DNA of 64,000 nt, from positions 343,532,505 to 343,596,504 of the forward strand of contig NC_085137.1 of assembly GCF_035046485.1 (NCBI RefSeq), read 5' to 3'. The DNA comes from Aedes albopictus. Taxonomy: Eukaryota; Arthropoda; Insecta; Diptera; Culicidae. Positions 32,570-43,952 of the stretch are shown here, piece after piece (position 1 is the stretch's first letter; every line of letters starts with the position of its first letter). The notes below the pieces were generated by a model. It ran no database searches. It had not been told where the DNA came from and saw only the letters and a program-made list of their open reading frames with translations. The translations under genes were made by a program, and so were the position numbers.

Positions 32570-33870
32570 TAAAGGGTTAGGATGATAATTACAAAATTGG
32601 GTAATATGAACCTGCCACAATTCTGCTTTGTAAGACGTGGAATATAAGGTGTGTACTGTGCAAGCTTGAGTTGATGACTTGGTAAGATACCTCGCTTTCA
32701 AACTAACTGGGGACAAAATCAACTCCATGATGAACGCAAATTTTAAACATACTCTAGCTGCTGCGCAACCATTCCCGGAAAAGCATGGATCCACTCCAAG
32801 ATGTTAAATATTTACCCAGCACCCAGGAAAATGCAGCCTACAGGGCAACGTCATCGATTTCGCGCGATGGCAAAGGAGGCAGAGACCAGCCAGCGTCCCC
32901 CAACTCCCGCCACTGAAAACGCGAGAGTCCATCACGTTGCTGTTGTATCGCGCCTGTAGTTATACAAACACAAAGTGATTCGATGTTTTCCGCTTGATTT
33001 CAATTTACTTCCCCAATGTAGCGTGTCTGTTTACTTTGACCGCCGTCGTCGTCTTCGTCGTTGACTGAGAACCGGTTTACCATGGTAAGACAGCAAGCAA
33101 CGAAACGGTTAATCGACCCAGGCATACCAGAAGAGCACGGTTCGATTGAAACTTTAGCGGAAGAAGCAAAAGTTACCATAAAAACGGTGGCTGTGTATAC
33201 TTTTTGGCGCAACATAGCGCGGCGATGCGATGGCGGGCTAAGAAAAAAAATCAATTGTTTCGAAATGCAGGCATCGGAAGCTGCAACTGGCCAGAATGTC
33301 CGATAGTTTTACTTTGTCCTGGTTTTACGAGTGCTGCTAAGGAATCGTTTTACGGCATACATATTAAAACTCGTTTACATTTTATAACCCATTCAGGAGG
33401 TGATATTTCTGCAGAAGTGTGTTGAGGGAAAAAAAATGTCACTGGACAAAAGAGTCAGAACGGGCTTGTTCGGTTCTACAGCTGAATAAAAGCTGTACTG
33501 ACTAAGCACAACTAACATTAGACAATAGACAGGAGATACACACGACACAAAGATCCAGAGTCATTTTAAGAAAGATTTTGAGTTATTGGAATGAAAAAAT
33601 GAAAGTTTCCCACTAAATTACCATAAGTACATTTCTGGAGGATTTATGTAGTTCATTTTTAGTTTGGTGGTTTAGTGACTACCGCTTTTGATTCGTATGC
33701 AGAAGGTCTTAGACTCAATCGCTGGCCTGTCCCTTTGAATTTTTATATCTGTTCTTTTGTGTTTTTTTTATGCATAGGGTATTGTAGCACTTCTCCAGTG
33801 TGGTCTATTTTGCGCTTTAACTCAGTCAATTTTGTACATGGCAAGAAATATGCGTGCCTGCAAAACATTT
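32570..33870. other. Spacer with weak SINE remnants
   Basis: Frames at 33000-33306 on both strands have no domain. Near 33495-33560 a SINE tail remnant (ACATTAGACAATAGACAG) and near 33665-33730 a tRNA-like stretch may be decayed SINE pieces. Confidence 0.35.
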
Positions 33871-33879
33871 GCATGTAAG

Positions 33880-34230
33880 TGGGATTCTTCTGGAGTTATC
33901 TTCCGAATTTCCTACAAAGATAAGTTTTATTCCAGGAATAGTTTTGGATATTTCTCGTGGGATTCCTCCGAAGCATCCAAAAAGAGTTGTTCCCAAAATT
34001 CGTCTAGATATTCCTTTAGAAATTTCTCCAGGGATTCTTTAGGCGCATCCAGCTCTAGAATTTCTTTTCAGAAATTCAGAAAAATCTTCGAACACTATCT
34101 TCAGAAATGTTTTTTCAAGAATTCCTATAATATCACGAGAATTTCTTTCAAAATTTCCAAAAATCTTAGCAGGAATCATTTGGAAATTTTATTTTAGGAC
34201 TCAGAGCTTCCTCTACCGATTCCTACAGTA
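33880..34230. repeat. Degenerate repeat tract, TTCCTT orientation
   Basis: The same loose word as in the 29770 tract but in the inverse orientation (AGAATTTCTTTC, GGGATTCTTTAG). No gene. Confidence 0.6.
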
Positions 34231-34263
34231 ATCCTACTACTATTTATGAAGGAGCCATAAATA

Positions 34264-34440
34264 CAGGTTGGACTCCATTATCCGGAGACTCGATTATCCG
34301 GAATTTTTAACTCGATTATCCGGAGTATTTCTCTAAGGATATTTTTTATGTTTAAATGTAAAAGTTTGTATTATTTAAGTTTTATTATACAGTAGCGACC
34401 CGATTTTGTCTTCCCGTGATTTAGTCCTCTCGATTTTGTC
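34264..34440. mobile_element. Two pogo/Tigger-like left ends
   Basis: CAGGTTGGACTCCATTATCC at 34266 is followed by two more ATTATCCGGA words. About 130 bp on, TA then CAGTAGCGACCCGATTTTG begins a second set with GATTTTGTC three times. Both resemble pogo-superfamily ends with repeated subterminal sites. No matching right ends were found, so these are fragments. Confidence 0.6.
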
Positions 34441-34619
34441 AACTTCTTAACCATATTGTATCATTTTTTGAACAATACATAAAATTGCTTGAAACTCAAC
34501 TCAGCGTTACTATTTTATAATCAATCTTAATTTCAGTTGATATTTTATGGCATCATATACAAATAACGTAACTAACAAATCTCACGTTATATTTGAAAAG
34601 GGCCTAAAAATGCAGCGAT

Positions 34620-35700
34620 TTTTTTCAGAAAATTTTTCAAAGAATGCCTGCTGGGATTTCTCCAATTATTGCAGCAAAGATTTCTCCTAGGATTTGATAT
34701 CCTCCAGAGATATTTTTCCAAAATTGAATTGCCTTCCATAGATAAACCCATATGCTGAATCTACACGCTGAACTGGGCCAAAACCCAAATTTTCCAAAAT
34801 TACACGATCTTATTTAAAAATCAATTTGAATTTTATATAGTAGCAATTTGAATTTTATATAGCAGTTGTCCAGCAGTCAAAAGGTGATACCGGAAAATTT
34901 TTTTGTAATTGAATTTAACCCTCGAGCGAACGCGCTGTTGTATTTTGTACAACACGTTGAAAAAATCTCGCTTTTTGTACTCAGCATTAGCGTGGTGCTG
35001 ACGCAGGTAGTCGCAGGTTAAGTATCAAAATAAAATTTGGAATATTTGAAAAAAGCCATTGTGGCTAAGGAAAAGGTGCTCTTTCGTTTAAAGTTCAAAA
35101 ATCTATATTTTTCAAAATTTCAAAAGGTTATTCTTCTTTTTTTGGTATTCCTGGGTGTTCCCAAAAGAATTCCTTCTGAGGTTCTTCAAGCAATTCATCG
35201 AGATATTTTCCGAAGATTTTTTACATAAATTACGCCAGGAACTCTTATTGGGTTTCCATCAGGAGTTTCTACTGGGATTCTTCCGCGGATTCTTCTTTGG
35301 ATGCCTCTTGGGTTTTACCGTGGATTTTTACCGACCTGCATTTTTCTAAAGATTATTCTTGGGATTTATCCAGAAATTCCTCTGAGGGTTCCCCAAGAAT
35401 TTCCTATCGATATTTCCACCAGAAGTTCTTAGAAGAGTTCTAGCTGAGATTTCTCCTAGTAATCCTTTATAGGCTTTTTTTTCGTGAATTTTTGTAGAAA
35501 TTCTTGCTTGGATTTGTTCAGAAATTCTTCCAGATATTCCTCAGCATTCTTCTAGGGGTTACTCCAGAAAAAAACTCCATTTATTTCTTCATGTTTTTGT
35601 TCATTGATTCATCTTGGATTTTCTCAACAGATTTCTTATGGATTACAGTGAATTCACCGGGGATTCCTCCCAGTGAAGCGCGCTTTTGCGGTATTGGAAT
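34620..35700. repeat. Degenerate repeat tract, TTCCTT orientation
   Basis: Patches at 34620-34730 and 35100-35680 repeat variants of AGGAATTCCTC and TTCTTGGGATT. The 60-75-codon frames across it are compositional. Confidence 0.6.
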
Positions 35701-35770
35701 CACCCCACCGAGTATCACTTGTGCATCTTAGACACACGGAAGAGAGTCTTTGGCTTGGAGCATTTTAAAT

Positions 35771-35845
35771 TTCTTCTTCTTCTTCTTTGTGGCTTTACGT
35801 TCTCACTGGAACTTGGCCTGCCTTATCTTCAACTTAGTGTACCTA
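35771..35845 (-). mobile_element. SINE 3' fragment
   Basis: TTCTTCTTCTTCTTTGTGGC, then CACTGGAACTTGGCCTGCC, matches the tail half of the SINEs at 7412 and 61488. The tRNA-like head is absent, i.e. it is 5'-truncated. Confidence 0.75.
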
Positions 35846-36228
35846 TATAATAAATTAAAATAAATTTCTTATACGACATCTCTATTCACTTCAAAAATTC
35901 ATTTTTTTTCTCGTCTCTCTAAATTTTGCACATAAATCAAACCTCTTCCCCTTCACAATCCTATCATTACAGTATTTTATTTGTTTAACAGACTCGAAAC
36001 CTTTTTCATTGAAATAAAAACTGATAAGAATCGGCTCGGTTTTTGTCACCCCAAAATGCTATCAACCCGAGCAAAGTTTCATAACAACCGGATAACATAC
36101 TGTGTTATCTGATATCAAAAATAATTAACTAAATTTGTTCTCATTGTGGCTGAATAAGCAGGTAACATAACGAACATGATAACAACTAAGTATACCCGTG
36201 GTACCAATAAAATATCTCATTATGTTAT

Positions 36229-36349
36229 TGAAGGGAAATGATAATACGTTGTTCTCTTTTCAACAGTATATTTCGGAATGGTCATTGTCTGTCATTGTAC
36301 CCTAGTCATTGCCTACTTAGTATAGAAACATTCACCAATGCCTACTACA
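36229..36349 (-). repeat. 3' LTR, 121 bp
   Basis: Plus strand TGAAGGGAAATGATAATACG through CCTACTACA. It differs from the 5' LTR only at 36241 (A here, C there). TG...CA ends. Confidence 0.95.
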
Positions 36350-38183
36350 ACTCGGCCATCCTGACTATCTCGATGTCCTCATCGAGACAATCATTATTCG
36401 AGCTATCATCATGTATCCACATGCGCATATTTTGTGGTGAACATACCGCGTTAAAAGGAACATTTGAAATTTGAAGACCTTCAATATCAACTACCACATA
36501 TCGATCATTCGGCAATATTTTAGAAATTTTATATGGGCCTTTGAATTTTGGCGACAATTTATGTGAATCATTGTTTTTCTGTACAACAAAATCTCCTTCT
36601 TTATAGTTAGTTATTTTAGTTCGCTTTTTATCGAGATTCTTTTTATTATAATTTTGTATTTTCAAATTGCTTTGTCGAGCTTTTTCTCTTATTTCAACAA
36701 GATTTGAATGCTCATTCAATGGTTGTCTATTCCGAACAAATGATTGAAAATTGAAGTTTTCGTTTTCTATACTATTTTGTAGATGACCGAAAAGTAGAAC
36801 ACTTGGATAGTTACAAATTGATTTATTAAACGTATTATTGAAAATAAATTCTATTTTTGGCAATAACTGATCCCATTTAAAAGTTGTTTCATTACATAAT
36901 TTAGCCAACATGGGTGTCAATGTTTTATCAATCCTTTCTACCTGTCCATTTGCTTGCGGAGTACGAATAGCTGTTTTGACGTGCTCAATACAATTTACGT
37001 TCATAAAATCTTCAAATTTATTAGAAGCAAATCCAGTACCACAATCAGTTATAATTCTTGTTGGCTTGCTATAGAAATTCATGTAATTTTTCAAATGACA
37101 TAATATTTCATCAGAGTTTGTTGTTTTTGTTGGAAAAAATTTGGTAAATTTTGTAAACGCGTCAGTTGCAACTAAAATGTATTTGAACCTACAACTTGAA
37201 GGAAGTGAAATTGGTCCATAATGATCTAAGTGTAATGTATTGAAAGGAACGTTGCCTTTCTCTATTATTTTTATAAATCCCTCTTTTTTTCCTGTGGGGC
37301 TATAAAAAATGCACGATAAACAATTTTTAACATGCTTCTTAACATACTTTCTCATACATGAAAACCAATACAATTTTTTAATCTCCATCATAGTTTTTTC
37401 TATGCCTACATGACCACAATTATCGCGACATAATCTCATTATATTATCAATCATATTTTTCGGAACAACTAATAAATTCCTTCCATTTTCTTTTCGAAAT
37501 AAAACTCCATCCAATAATGCAAATTTTGGAAAAGAAGATGTTTCTAACATGTTTTTAATAATTCTCAATTTTTGATCTTGCTCTTGAGCTACTATGATGT
37601 TCCTTTCTATCTCAGATTCATCAAGTAATCCAATAACATTTTCTAATTCCTCATGTTTTGTTTCACTACTTTTGTTTTTCTTACTCATGTACATTCTACT
37701 AAGAGCATCAACATGTTTCATCTTTTCTTCTTTTCTGTATTCTAATTCAAAGTTGTAGTTCTCCAAAAACAGAGCCCAACGGTTTATTTTTGGATTAATG
37801 TCCTTCTTTCGTAGTGTCTGTACCAATGCATTACAATCGGTGAATATTTTAAACTTTTTGCCTGCTAAATAAACATGAAATCTTTTAATTGCATGGATAA
37901 CAGCTAACGTTTCTAATTCAAAACTATGAAGCTTTGATTCAAATTCGTCGGTTTTCTTGCTAAAGAAACTAATTGGGAGAAGTTTGTTGTCAGCCTGTTT
38001 TTGTAACAATATAGCACCAAATCCAAACGAGCTAGCATCACAGTGAAGTTCAGTATCGGCATGAGGATCAAAAATTGCCAAAATTGGAGCTGAAATCAAT
38101 TTCTGTTTCAATTTGTTCTTGTTCAAAACGAAATACTGCATTTTTCTGAAGTAAGTAGTATAAAGGCCTGGCAATAACTGCAA
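36345..38183 (-). pseudogene. pol: Pol C-terminal part: RNase H and integrase
   Basis: A 612-codon open stretch. RNase H of the Ty3 type spans about residues 40-165 (TELHCDASSFGFGAILLQ, FKIFTDCNALVQTL, HVDALSRM). The integrase zinc finger is HVGIEKTMMEIKKLYWF with CLSC, followed by the DDE core: LHLDHYGPI, IITDCGTGFASNKF and the TPQANGQVERI block. A GPY module (KFKGPYKIS) and an acidic tail end the protein. RNase H would degrade the RNA template and integrase insert the cDNA. All catalytic residues appear present; the only break is the frameshift to the RT at about 38100. Confidence 0.92.
36350..36365 (-). promoter_or_regulatory. Candidate plus-strand priming site identical to tRNA-Leu nt 1-16
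   Basis: In sense the 16 bases touching the 3' LTR read GTCAGGATGGCCGAGT. This is, from memory, exactly the first 16 nt of tRNA-Leu (CAA/CAG type), beginning at G1 and ending at the LTR boundary. A polypurine tract is expected here, but only a short AGGA is present. The segment overlaps the last codons of Pol (VRMAEL and stop). Confidence 0.65.
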
Positions 38184-39440
38184 AATTTTGAATAAATTTC
38201 CTGAAGTAACTCATCAGGCCGAGAAATCTATGAACATCTTTAGAATTTTGAGGAGTAGGGAAATTCTTAACTGTTTCTATATGACCATTATTCGGTTTTC
38301 GGTTCTTTATATTTACAGTGTATCCAAGATAATCTATTTCATTGTATAAAAATTTGCATTTCTCTAGATTAATCTCTAACAAATTTTGGCTTAAAATCTC
38401 AAATACTTGCTTCAAAACCTCAAAATGTTCTTCAATTGTTTTTGTAGCTATTAATATGTCATCTAAATAGACACATATTTTTCCTTCCTTTATGAGTTTG
38501 GCAAATATTTTGTTTATGAAACGCTGAAACACAGCAGGAGCATTACATAATCCAAATGGCACACGTAAATACTCGTACTGGCCACTAGGTGTGACGAATG
38601 AAGTGAATTTTGTGCAATCTGGTGAAATTTTTATTTGATGGAAGCCAGATTTAAGATCAAGAATTGAAAAATATGATTTATCTTTGAGATTGTCAAATTA
38701 ATCTTCTATAACAGGGAGTGGAAAATTATCACGTATAGTGTCCTTATTTAACTTCCTATAGTCAACACATAATCTAATATCATCATTTTTCTTGGGAATC
38801 AAAACAATTGGACTTGCAAAAGGGGAAATACTTTCTTTGATTATACCAGCATCCAAAAGTTCTTTAATTTTCTCATCTACTCTACGTTTTTGATCGAAAG
38901 ACAACCTTCGAGGTTTGAAATGAAATGGTTCTCCCTTCTTTAAACCTATTACCATTTCATAATCAGTTATTGGCTTCGAAGGTTTTTTGTAATTAACATA
39001 ATAAGAATTGAAAATTTCAGAAAAAATTGCCAAATGATCTTCGGAGACATCACCTATTTTAACATTATCAAGTGGATTGGAATTGATATTGAACAAACTA
39101 TTTACCTTTTGTAAATGATCTTCAGATTTCAAATTGGGTTGATCTAATGAGCAAATTTTGATATCATTCTCAATTATTGTTCGGATACCAGGCTGCATGA
39201 TGATGTCTCGTCCAATGATTGCATCGAGGGTATTTAGTACATTATCCGGAACAACTTGAAATTCAATAGTAAAAAGAATATTTTGAATTAAAATTTTGTT
39301 GGTGAATATTCCTAAAACTTTGAGCCGTTTCCCACCGATACCTCGAAAACTTTTATTTTGATAATGTTTTTGAATTTCCTTCCCATTAACTAACCCTCGA
39401 CGTATCAGTGAGATTGGGCTTCCTGTGTCGAATAAAGCTG
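38068..39440 (-). pseudogene. pol: Pol N-terminal part: protease and reverse transcriptase, broken
   Basis: The protease core ALFDTGSPISLI is readable near 39410-39440, with LDAIIGRDI further on in the same frame as the RT. RT motifs are PFASPIVLIPKKNDDIRLC and LPVIED, then an in-frame TAA (38698-38700) followed by SYFSILDLKSGFHQI, VPFGLCNAPAVFQRF, ICVYLDDILIAT (catalytic YLDD) and IDYLGYTVN. The frame changes again near 38100 before RNase H. At least two lesions therefore disable the enzyme, while catalytic residues remain. Confidence 0.9.
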
Positions 39441-40530
39441 TTGAAAAATCTAAATGTTACCAATCCGTTGCATTTAACCTGTTCATTTTGTGGTCTTTTG
39501 ACTTTGTCCTCTAAAGAGTTAATAGTCTTGTCTTTATGCGTTTCATCCAGCTTTACAAATGATCTGCTTGAATTTGTTTTCTCCAAACGTTCAACGACCG
39601 GCCTCTGATTGGTTCTGCAGTCCTGGCTCGTTACATAAAAAACATTGCTTCAAAATTTTCCGACGCGGCAAAGGATCCAACTGTATTAACCGGAACGCTT
39701 GAAGCATCTCGTTAACGGTGTTAAAGTTCCGAATTCTGGCTTGATTTCGAAGTGTTTGATCTTCAATGCCTTCTACAAGATATTCAACTAGTTCTTCCTC
39801 TGGTAAATTGAGTTTTTGTGCAATAATTCGTTTTGATTGGTAGTATTCTTCGAAACGTTCTCGCCCTGACCATGTGCGATTTGCAAGTTGCTTCCTCAGA
39901 TGATAAACATTTATACTAACTGTAAATGTGGCTTGTAAATTTTTTGACAATTCGATGTAACTCTTCAACATGTAGTCTGCATTCGAGTGTAACCAGATCT
40001 GGGCTTCCTCTTAACTGCTTGATTAGTACAATCTTCATTGTTTGATCACTGATGTTAAGTGCTTGTTTCGTATTTGCTAGGATTTTCAGAAAATGATTGA
40101 CATCATCTTGATTATGTCCAGAAAACGTAGGGAGGATCGAAGAAATTTCATCAAGGCGTAAGTTGTTTGAAAATTTTGACCACAGCAACGGCTCCAAAAT
40201 CGAATATTCGTTGTCGGCATCCTTGCAAGAATTCCTTGAACTTCCATGGCGTTCAATAACAGCTTCTTGATTGATGAGCTCTGCATCCTTCTGACTGTTT
40301 CCAAAATTTGCTTCATGACTGGCGAAGCATCCATCCTCTAGAACGGATCCCGCAGGTCGAAGTGAACAATTTTCTTGGCGGTTGGTGGACTTGAATTCCC
40401 TTGGAACAGAATTCGTGGTACTTGCAGAAGCATCTTGAGGGGCGAGATATCCATTCCCTAGACTGGATTCCGCTAATTCAATTTCGCTTCTCTGCCTCTG
40501 GGGTAATTTCCTCTGACCTTGAAAAATCAT
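39441..40530 (-). pseudogene. gag: Gag of the mdg3-like element, frameshifted
   Basis: The first ATG is at 40530, about 30 nt from the primer site (an earlier GTG at 40548 is less likely). The N-terminal part is polar; ILPTFSGHNQDDVNHFLK begins the capsid-like region. A frame change near 39930 is needed to continue into the helix-rich part with ANRTWSGRERFEEYYQSKR and ALN-like repeats. Only the start of a zinc knuckle (CFLCNEPG) is seen near 39620, the rest being out of frame. Gag forms the particle; this copy is broken at least twice. Confidence 0.82.
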
Positions 40531-40541
40531 CTTGTTGGTGT

Positions 40542-40554
40542 ATCCCACTTCTGA
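40542..40554 (-). promoter_or_regulatory. tRNA-Leu-like primer binding site
   Basis: ATCCCACTTCTGA on the plus strand equals 13 nt near the 3' end of tRNA-Leu (from memory ...ATCCCACTTCTGACA plus CCA). It lies three bases from the 5' LTR. The last five tRNA bases (CACCA) do not match, so the primer may be trimmed or the site partly decayed. Confidence 0.65.
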
Positions 40555-40557
40555 AGT

Positions 40558-40678
40558 TGAAGGGAAATGCTAATACGTTGTTCTCTTTTCAACAGTATAT
40601 TTCGGAATGGTCATTGTCTGTCATTGTACCCTAGTCATTGCCTACTTAGTATAGAAACATTCACCAATGCCTACTACA
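40558..40678 (-). repeat. 5' LTR, 121 bp
   Basis: Identical to 36229-36349 but for one base. Ends TG...CA. It contains the promoter, but no TATA box was recognised. Confidence 0.95.
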
Positions 40679-40683
40679 GTTAT

Positions 40684-41394
40684 CATCAAAGGCACCCTGA
40701 TAACAACTTCAATTTTATCCAACTGAAAAAAATAGGTTTTCAGAAAGATATTTGTAACAGTCATTGATAACTACCTTCCGTTGTTGTTGTCGACGATGAT
40801 GCCCCCAGTTTGACAGGTAATGGTAACATGAACTACCAAGTTGATAACACAAAATTGTAAAATGAGTACTGGAGCGAACACTAGTTATCAGTTTGTTACT
40901 ACTCAGTTATTGTACTTTGCTCGGGAAGGGCTTACTGTTTGCAATATGGTAATGGAATGACCATAAATTATTTCACAATTCAAGGGTGGAAGGGTGGAAA
41001 ACTTAAGAGATCTCAAACTAAATGTATGAGCAAGGAGAAATCGAAGTATGAAGTTTTTTGCGTTACGTAATTTATGGACGAAGGAAATTCTTCGTGGATT
41101 TTTAAAAAAATCATCCCATGTTTAATATGAACATTTTCTTCAAAGACTGCTTAATTTTTTTTTTATTTAAGATGACCCACCACTCACACCAAAAAGCTCT
41201 ACGTTGACTCCCCTGGTATTGAACTCATCTTACTGGTGTGTGAACGGAAGTGATGACAATTACCTAGCTACAAAAAGGGGATCCTAGTGGAACTTTTTTC
41301 CTTTGAGTTTCGTGAATCCATCGGAAATTCCCCAAGGGTACTTTTGTAATTTTACACACATTTTTTCCAATCTGGCATGAAAAACTCTAAGCTC
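40684..41394. other. Spacer
   Basis: No gene recognised. GCGTTACGTAATTTATG near 41060 resembles the end of the MITE at 57354 and may be a remnant. Confidence 0.4.
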
Positions 41395-43440
41395 AACTGT
41401 GCACTATGGTGGCATCCCGCAACGGCCGAGAGCCGAATTGTGCAGGGATAAGGACAGAGGCCTCTTGACGGACGGACGTGAGGTGATCGAGAGGTGGAAG
41501 CAGCATTTCGATCAGCACCTGAATGGCTTGGAGAACGTAGGCACGGTAGACCACGACAACGGCAGGAACGACGACACCAGTGCAGCAGAGGACGAAAATG
41601 AACCAACTCCCACGCTGAGGGAAGTTAAGGATGCCATTCATCAGCTCAAAACTAGCAAAGCTGCTGGTATGGATGGTATCGCAGCTGAACTCATCAAGAT
41701 GGGCTCAGAAAAGTTGACCACCTGTCTGCACCGGCTGATAGTCAGGATCTGGGAAACCGAACAGCTACCGGAGGAGTGGAAGGAAGGGGTAATCTGCATC
41801 ATTCACTAGAAAGGCGACCATTTGGAATGAGAGAACTTCAGAACGATCACTATTTTGAATGCTGCCTACAAAGTGCTATACCAGTTCATCTTCCGTCGTC
41901 TGTCACCTAAAACGAATGAGTTCGTGGGAAGCTATCAAGCTGGCTACATCGACGGCCGGTCGACAACGGACCAGATCTTCACTGTAAGGCAAATCCTCCA
42001 GAAATTCCGTGAATTCCAGGTCCCAACGCATCACTTGTTCATCGACTTCCAGGTGGCATACGACAGTTTCGACGTAGAGTTATGGAAAATCATGGACGAA
42101 GACGGCTTTCCTGGGAAGCTGACTAGACTGATTAAAGCAATGATGGACGGTGTGCAAAACTGCGTTAGGATTTCGGGTGAACTATCCAACTCATTGTAAT
42201 CTCGCCGGGGACTGCGACAAGGGGATGCACTCTCATGCCTAGTCTTCAACATCTCTCTGGAAGGCGTGATACGACGAGCCGGGCTCAACAACCGGGGAAC
42301 GATCTTGTACCGACTTTTCGAACCCTTTAAGCAGAATACCTTCTTTGAATGGGTGTAATCAGTTTCGTACCTTATAATTCCGCCCTATGTTGCTTATCCT
42401 TTGACAGATACGCGTATTTTGACTACCACTTGTAATCTTCCTTAGTGTCAGTTATCCAGGAGTGGATAACTGACACTGAGGAAGATTACAAGTGGTAGTC
42501 GAAATACGCGTATCGGTCAAAGGATAAGCAACATAGGGCGGAATTAAAAGGTGCGAAACTGATTACACCCATTCAAACCGGGGAACGATTTTCACAGAAT
42601 CCGGTCAATTTGTGTGCTTTGCGGATGACATGGGCATTATCGCCAGAACATTTGAAACGGCGGCAGAGCTGTACACCCGCCTGAAACGCGAAGCAGCAAA
42701 GGTTGGCCTGGTGGAGAATGCCTCAAAAACAAATGCTGGTAGGCGGAGCCGAACACGACCGAATTCGTCTGGGTAGTAATGTTACGATAGACGGGGACAC
42801 TTTCGAGGTGGTGGAGGAATTCGTCTACCTCGGATCCTTACTGACGGCTGACAACAACGTGAGTCGTAAAATTCAAAGGCGCATCATCAGCGGAAGTCGG
42901 GCCTACTACGGGCTCCAGAAAAAAACTGCGGTCGAAAAAGATTCACCCACGCACCAAATGCACCATGTAGGTACGAAACGCTAATAAGACCGGATGTCCT
43001 CTACGGGCACGAGACATGGACCATACTCGAGGAGGACCTGCAAGCACTCGGAGTTTTCGAGCGACGCGTGCTAAGGACGATCTTCGGCGGTGTGCAGGAA
43101 AACGGTGTGTGGCGGAGAAGGATGAACCACGAGCTCGCTGCACTTTACGGTGTACCCAGCATCCAGAAGGTGCCCAAAGCCGGAAGGATACGGTGGGCTG
43201 GGCATGTTGCAAGAATAGCGGAAAACAACCCTGCAAAGCTGGTGTTTGCAACTGATCCGGTTGGCACAAGAAGGCGTGGAGCGCAGAGAGCACGATGGGC
43301 GGACCAGGTGGAGCGTGACCTGGCGAGTATTGGGCGCGACCGAGGATGGAGGGCGGCAGCAACAAACTGAGGATTGTGGCGTACTATTGTTGATTATGTC
43401 TTGTCTTAAATGTTATGTTGAACAAATAAATGTGTATGTC
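41395..43440 (+). pseudogene. Partial LINE (RTE-like) with an internal insert
   Basis: It is the same family as 10757-11890 but starts earlier in the protein. Readable pieces are a post-endonuclease/RT start with LREVKDAIHQLKTSKAAGMDG (41399-41809), an RT segment with HHLFIDFQVAYDSF (41855-42199), and after the insert FADDMGIIARTFETAAELY, VYLGSLLTADNNVSRKIQRR and the C-terminus GRIRWAGHVARIAENNP (43068-43370). The insert at 42304-42575 and several frameshifts inactivate it. A GAATAAATGTG-like end follows near 43425. Confidence 0.82.
42304..42575. mobile_element. Palindromic retroposed insert with 14-bp target duplication
   Basis: AACCGGGGAACGAT occurs at 42290-42303 and 42576-42589, bounding 272 bp within the LINE. 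The insert is two copies of one ~155-bp unit head to head: an inverted full unit (42304-42458), a 4-nt loop, and a direct copy truncated to about 113 bp (42463-42575). Unit landmarks are TGGATAACTGACACTGAGG, AAATACGCGTATC and GTCGGTACAAG. A single copy of the unit with its own duplication is at 47465-47628. Confidence 0.85.
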
Positions 43441-43757
43441 ATGATGTCTTCATATGCTTGGAATTTGCAGCATCTTAGGGACTGTCAATAAACCACATGA
43501 TCTTGTATTAAGGAGGGGCATCCATCAGTTGAGTAGGTAACAGCTCCAGCTCTCTTTAAATGAATCGTGCTACTCTTGTATAAGTGATTGCTGGCAATCA
43601 ATATTCTAACTCTCCCTATCATCGAATTAATACAGCATGTCTGTAAAGGATGTTGGTATTATCTATCTCAATGCTCGTTTACTAACACAGTAGTGAACAC
43701 GGTAACATTTTATACAATTGCATTGTAGGTCAACTGTTGAAAGATTCACTTCAAATG
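43441..43757. other. Spacer
   Basis: Nothing recognised between the LINE end and the hAT MITE. Confidence 0.4.
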
Positions 43758-43765
43758 TTCTAGAT

Positions 43766-43952
43766 CATAGGTTCCCAAACTTTTTGGGTGCACGACCCCC
43801 TTTTGCCAGTAGACGTGCTTTCGGCGACCCACCATAGAAATTCCCTCATTTGTTGTCTATTACAGTAAATTATTCAACTATCCCTTGCGACCCTCTGGAT
43901 GCAAGCCGGCGACCCCCTTGGGGGGTCGCGACCCATAGTTTGGGAAACCATG
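43766..43952. mobile_element. hAT-type MITE, 187 bp, 8-bp target duplication
   Basis: TTCTAGAT lies at 43758-43765 and 43953-43960. The ends are CATAGGTTCCCAAACT and the inverse of CATGGTTTCCCAAACT. Inside, GTCGCGACCC-type words resemble hAT (Charlie-like) non-autonomous elements. No coding frame. Confidence 0.9.

Larger units (their letters stand above)
36229..40678 (-). mobile_element. Complete Ty3/gypsy (mdg3-like) LTR retrotransposon, 4,450 bp
   Basis: Identical 5-bp flanks GTTAT (36224-36228 and 40679-40683) bound two 121-bp LTRs that differ at one base. In sense (minus) order: LTR, tRNA-Leu-like primer site, Gag, protease, RT, RNase H, integrase with a GPY module (KFKGPYKISK), LTR. The compact size, short LTRs, tRNA-Leu primer and GPY integrase point to the mdg3/micropia group. 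The near-identical LTRs imply a recent insertion, yet the coding part has several stops and frameshifts. Confidence 0.95.
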
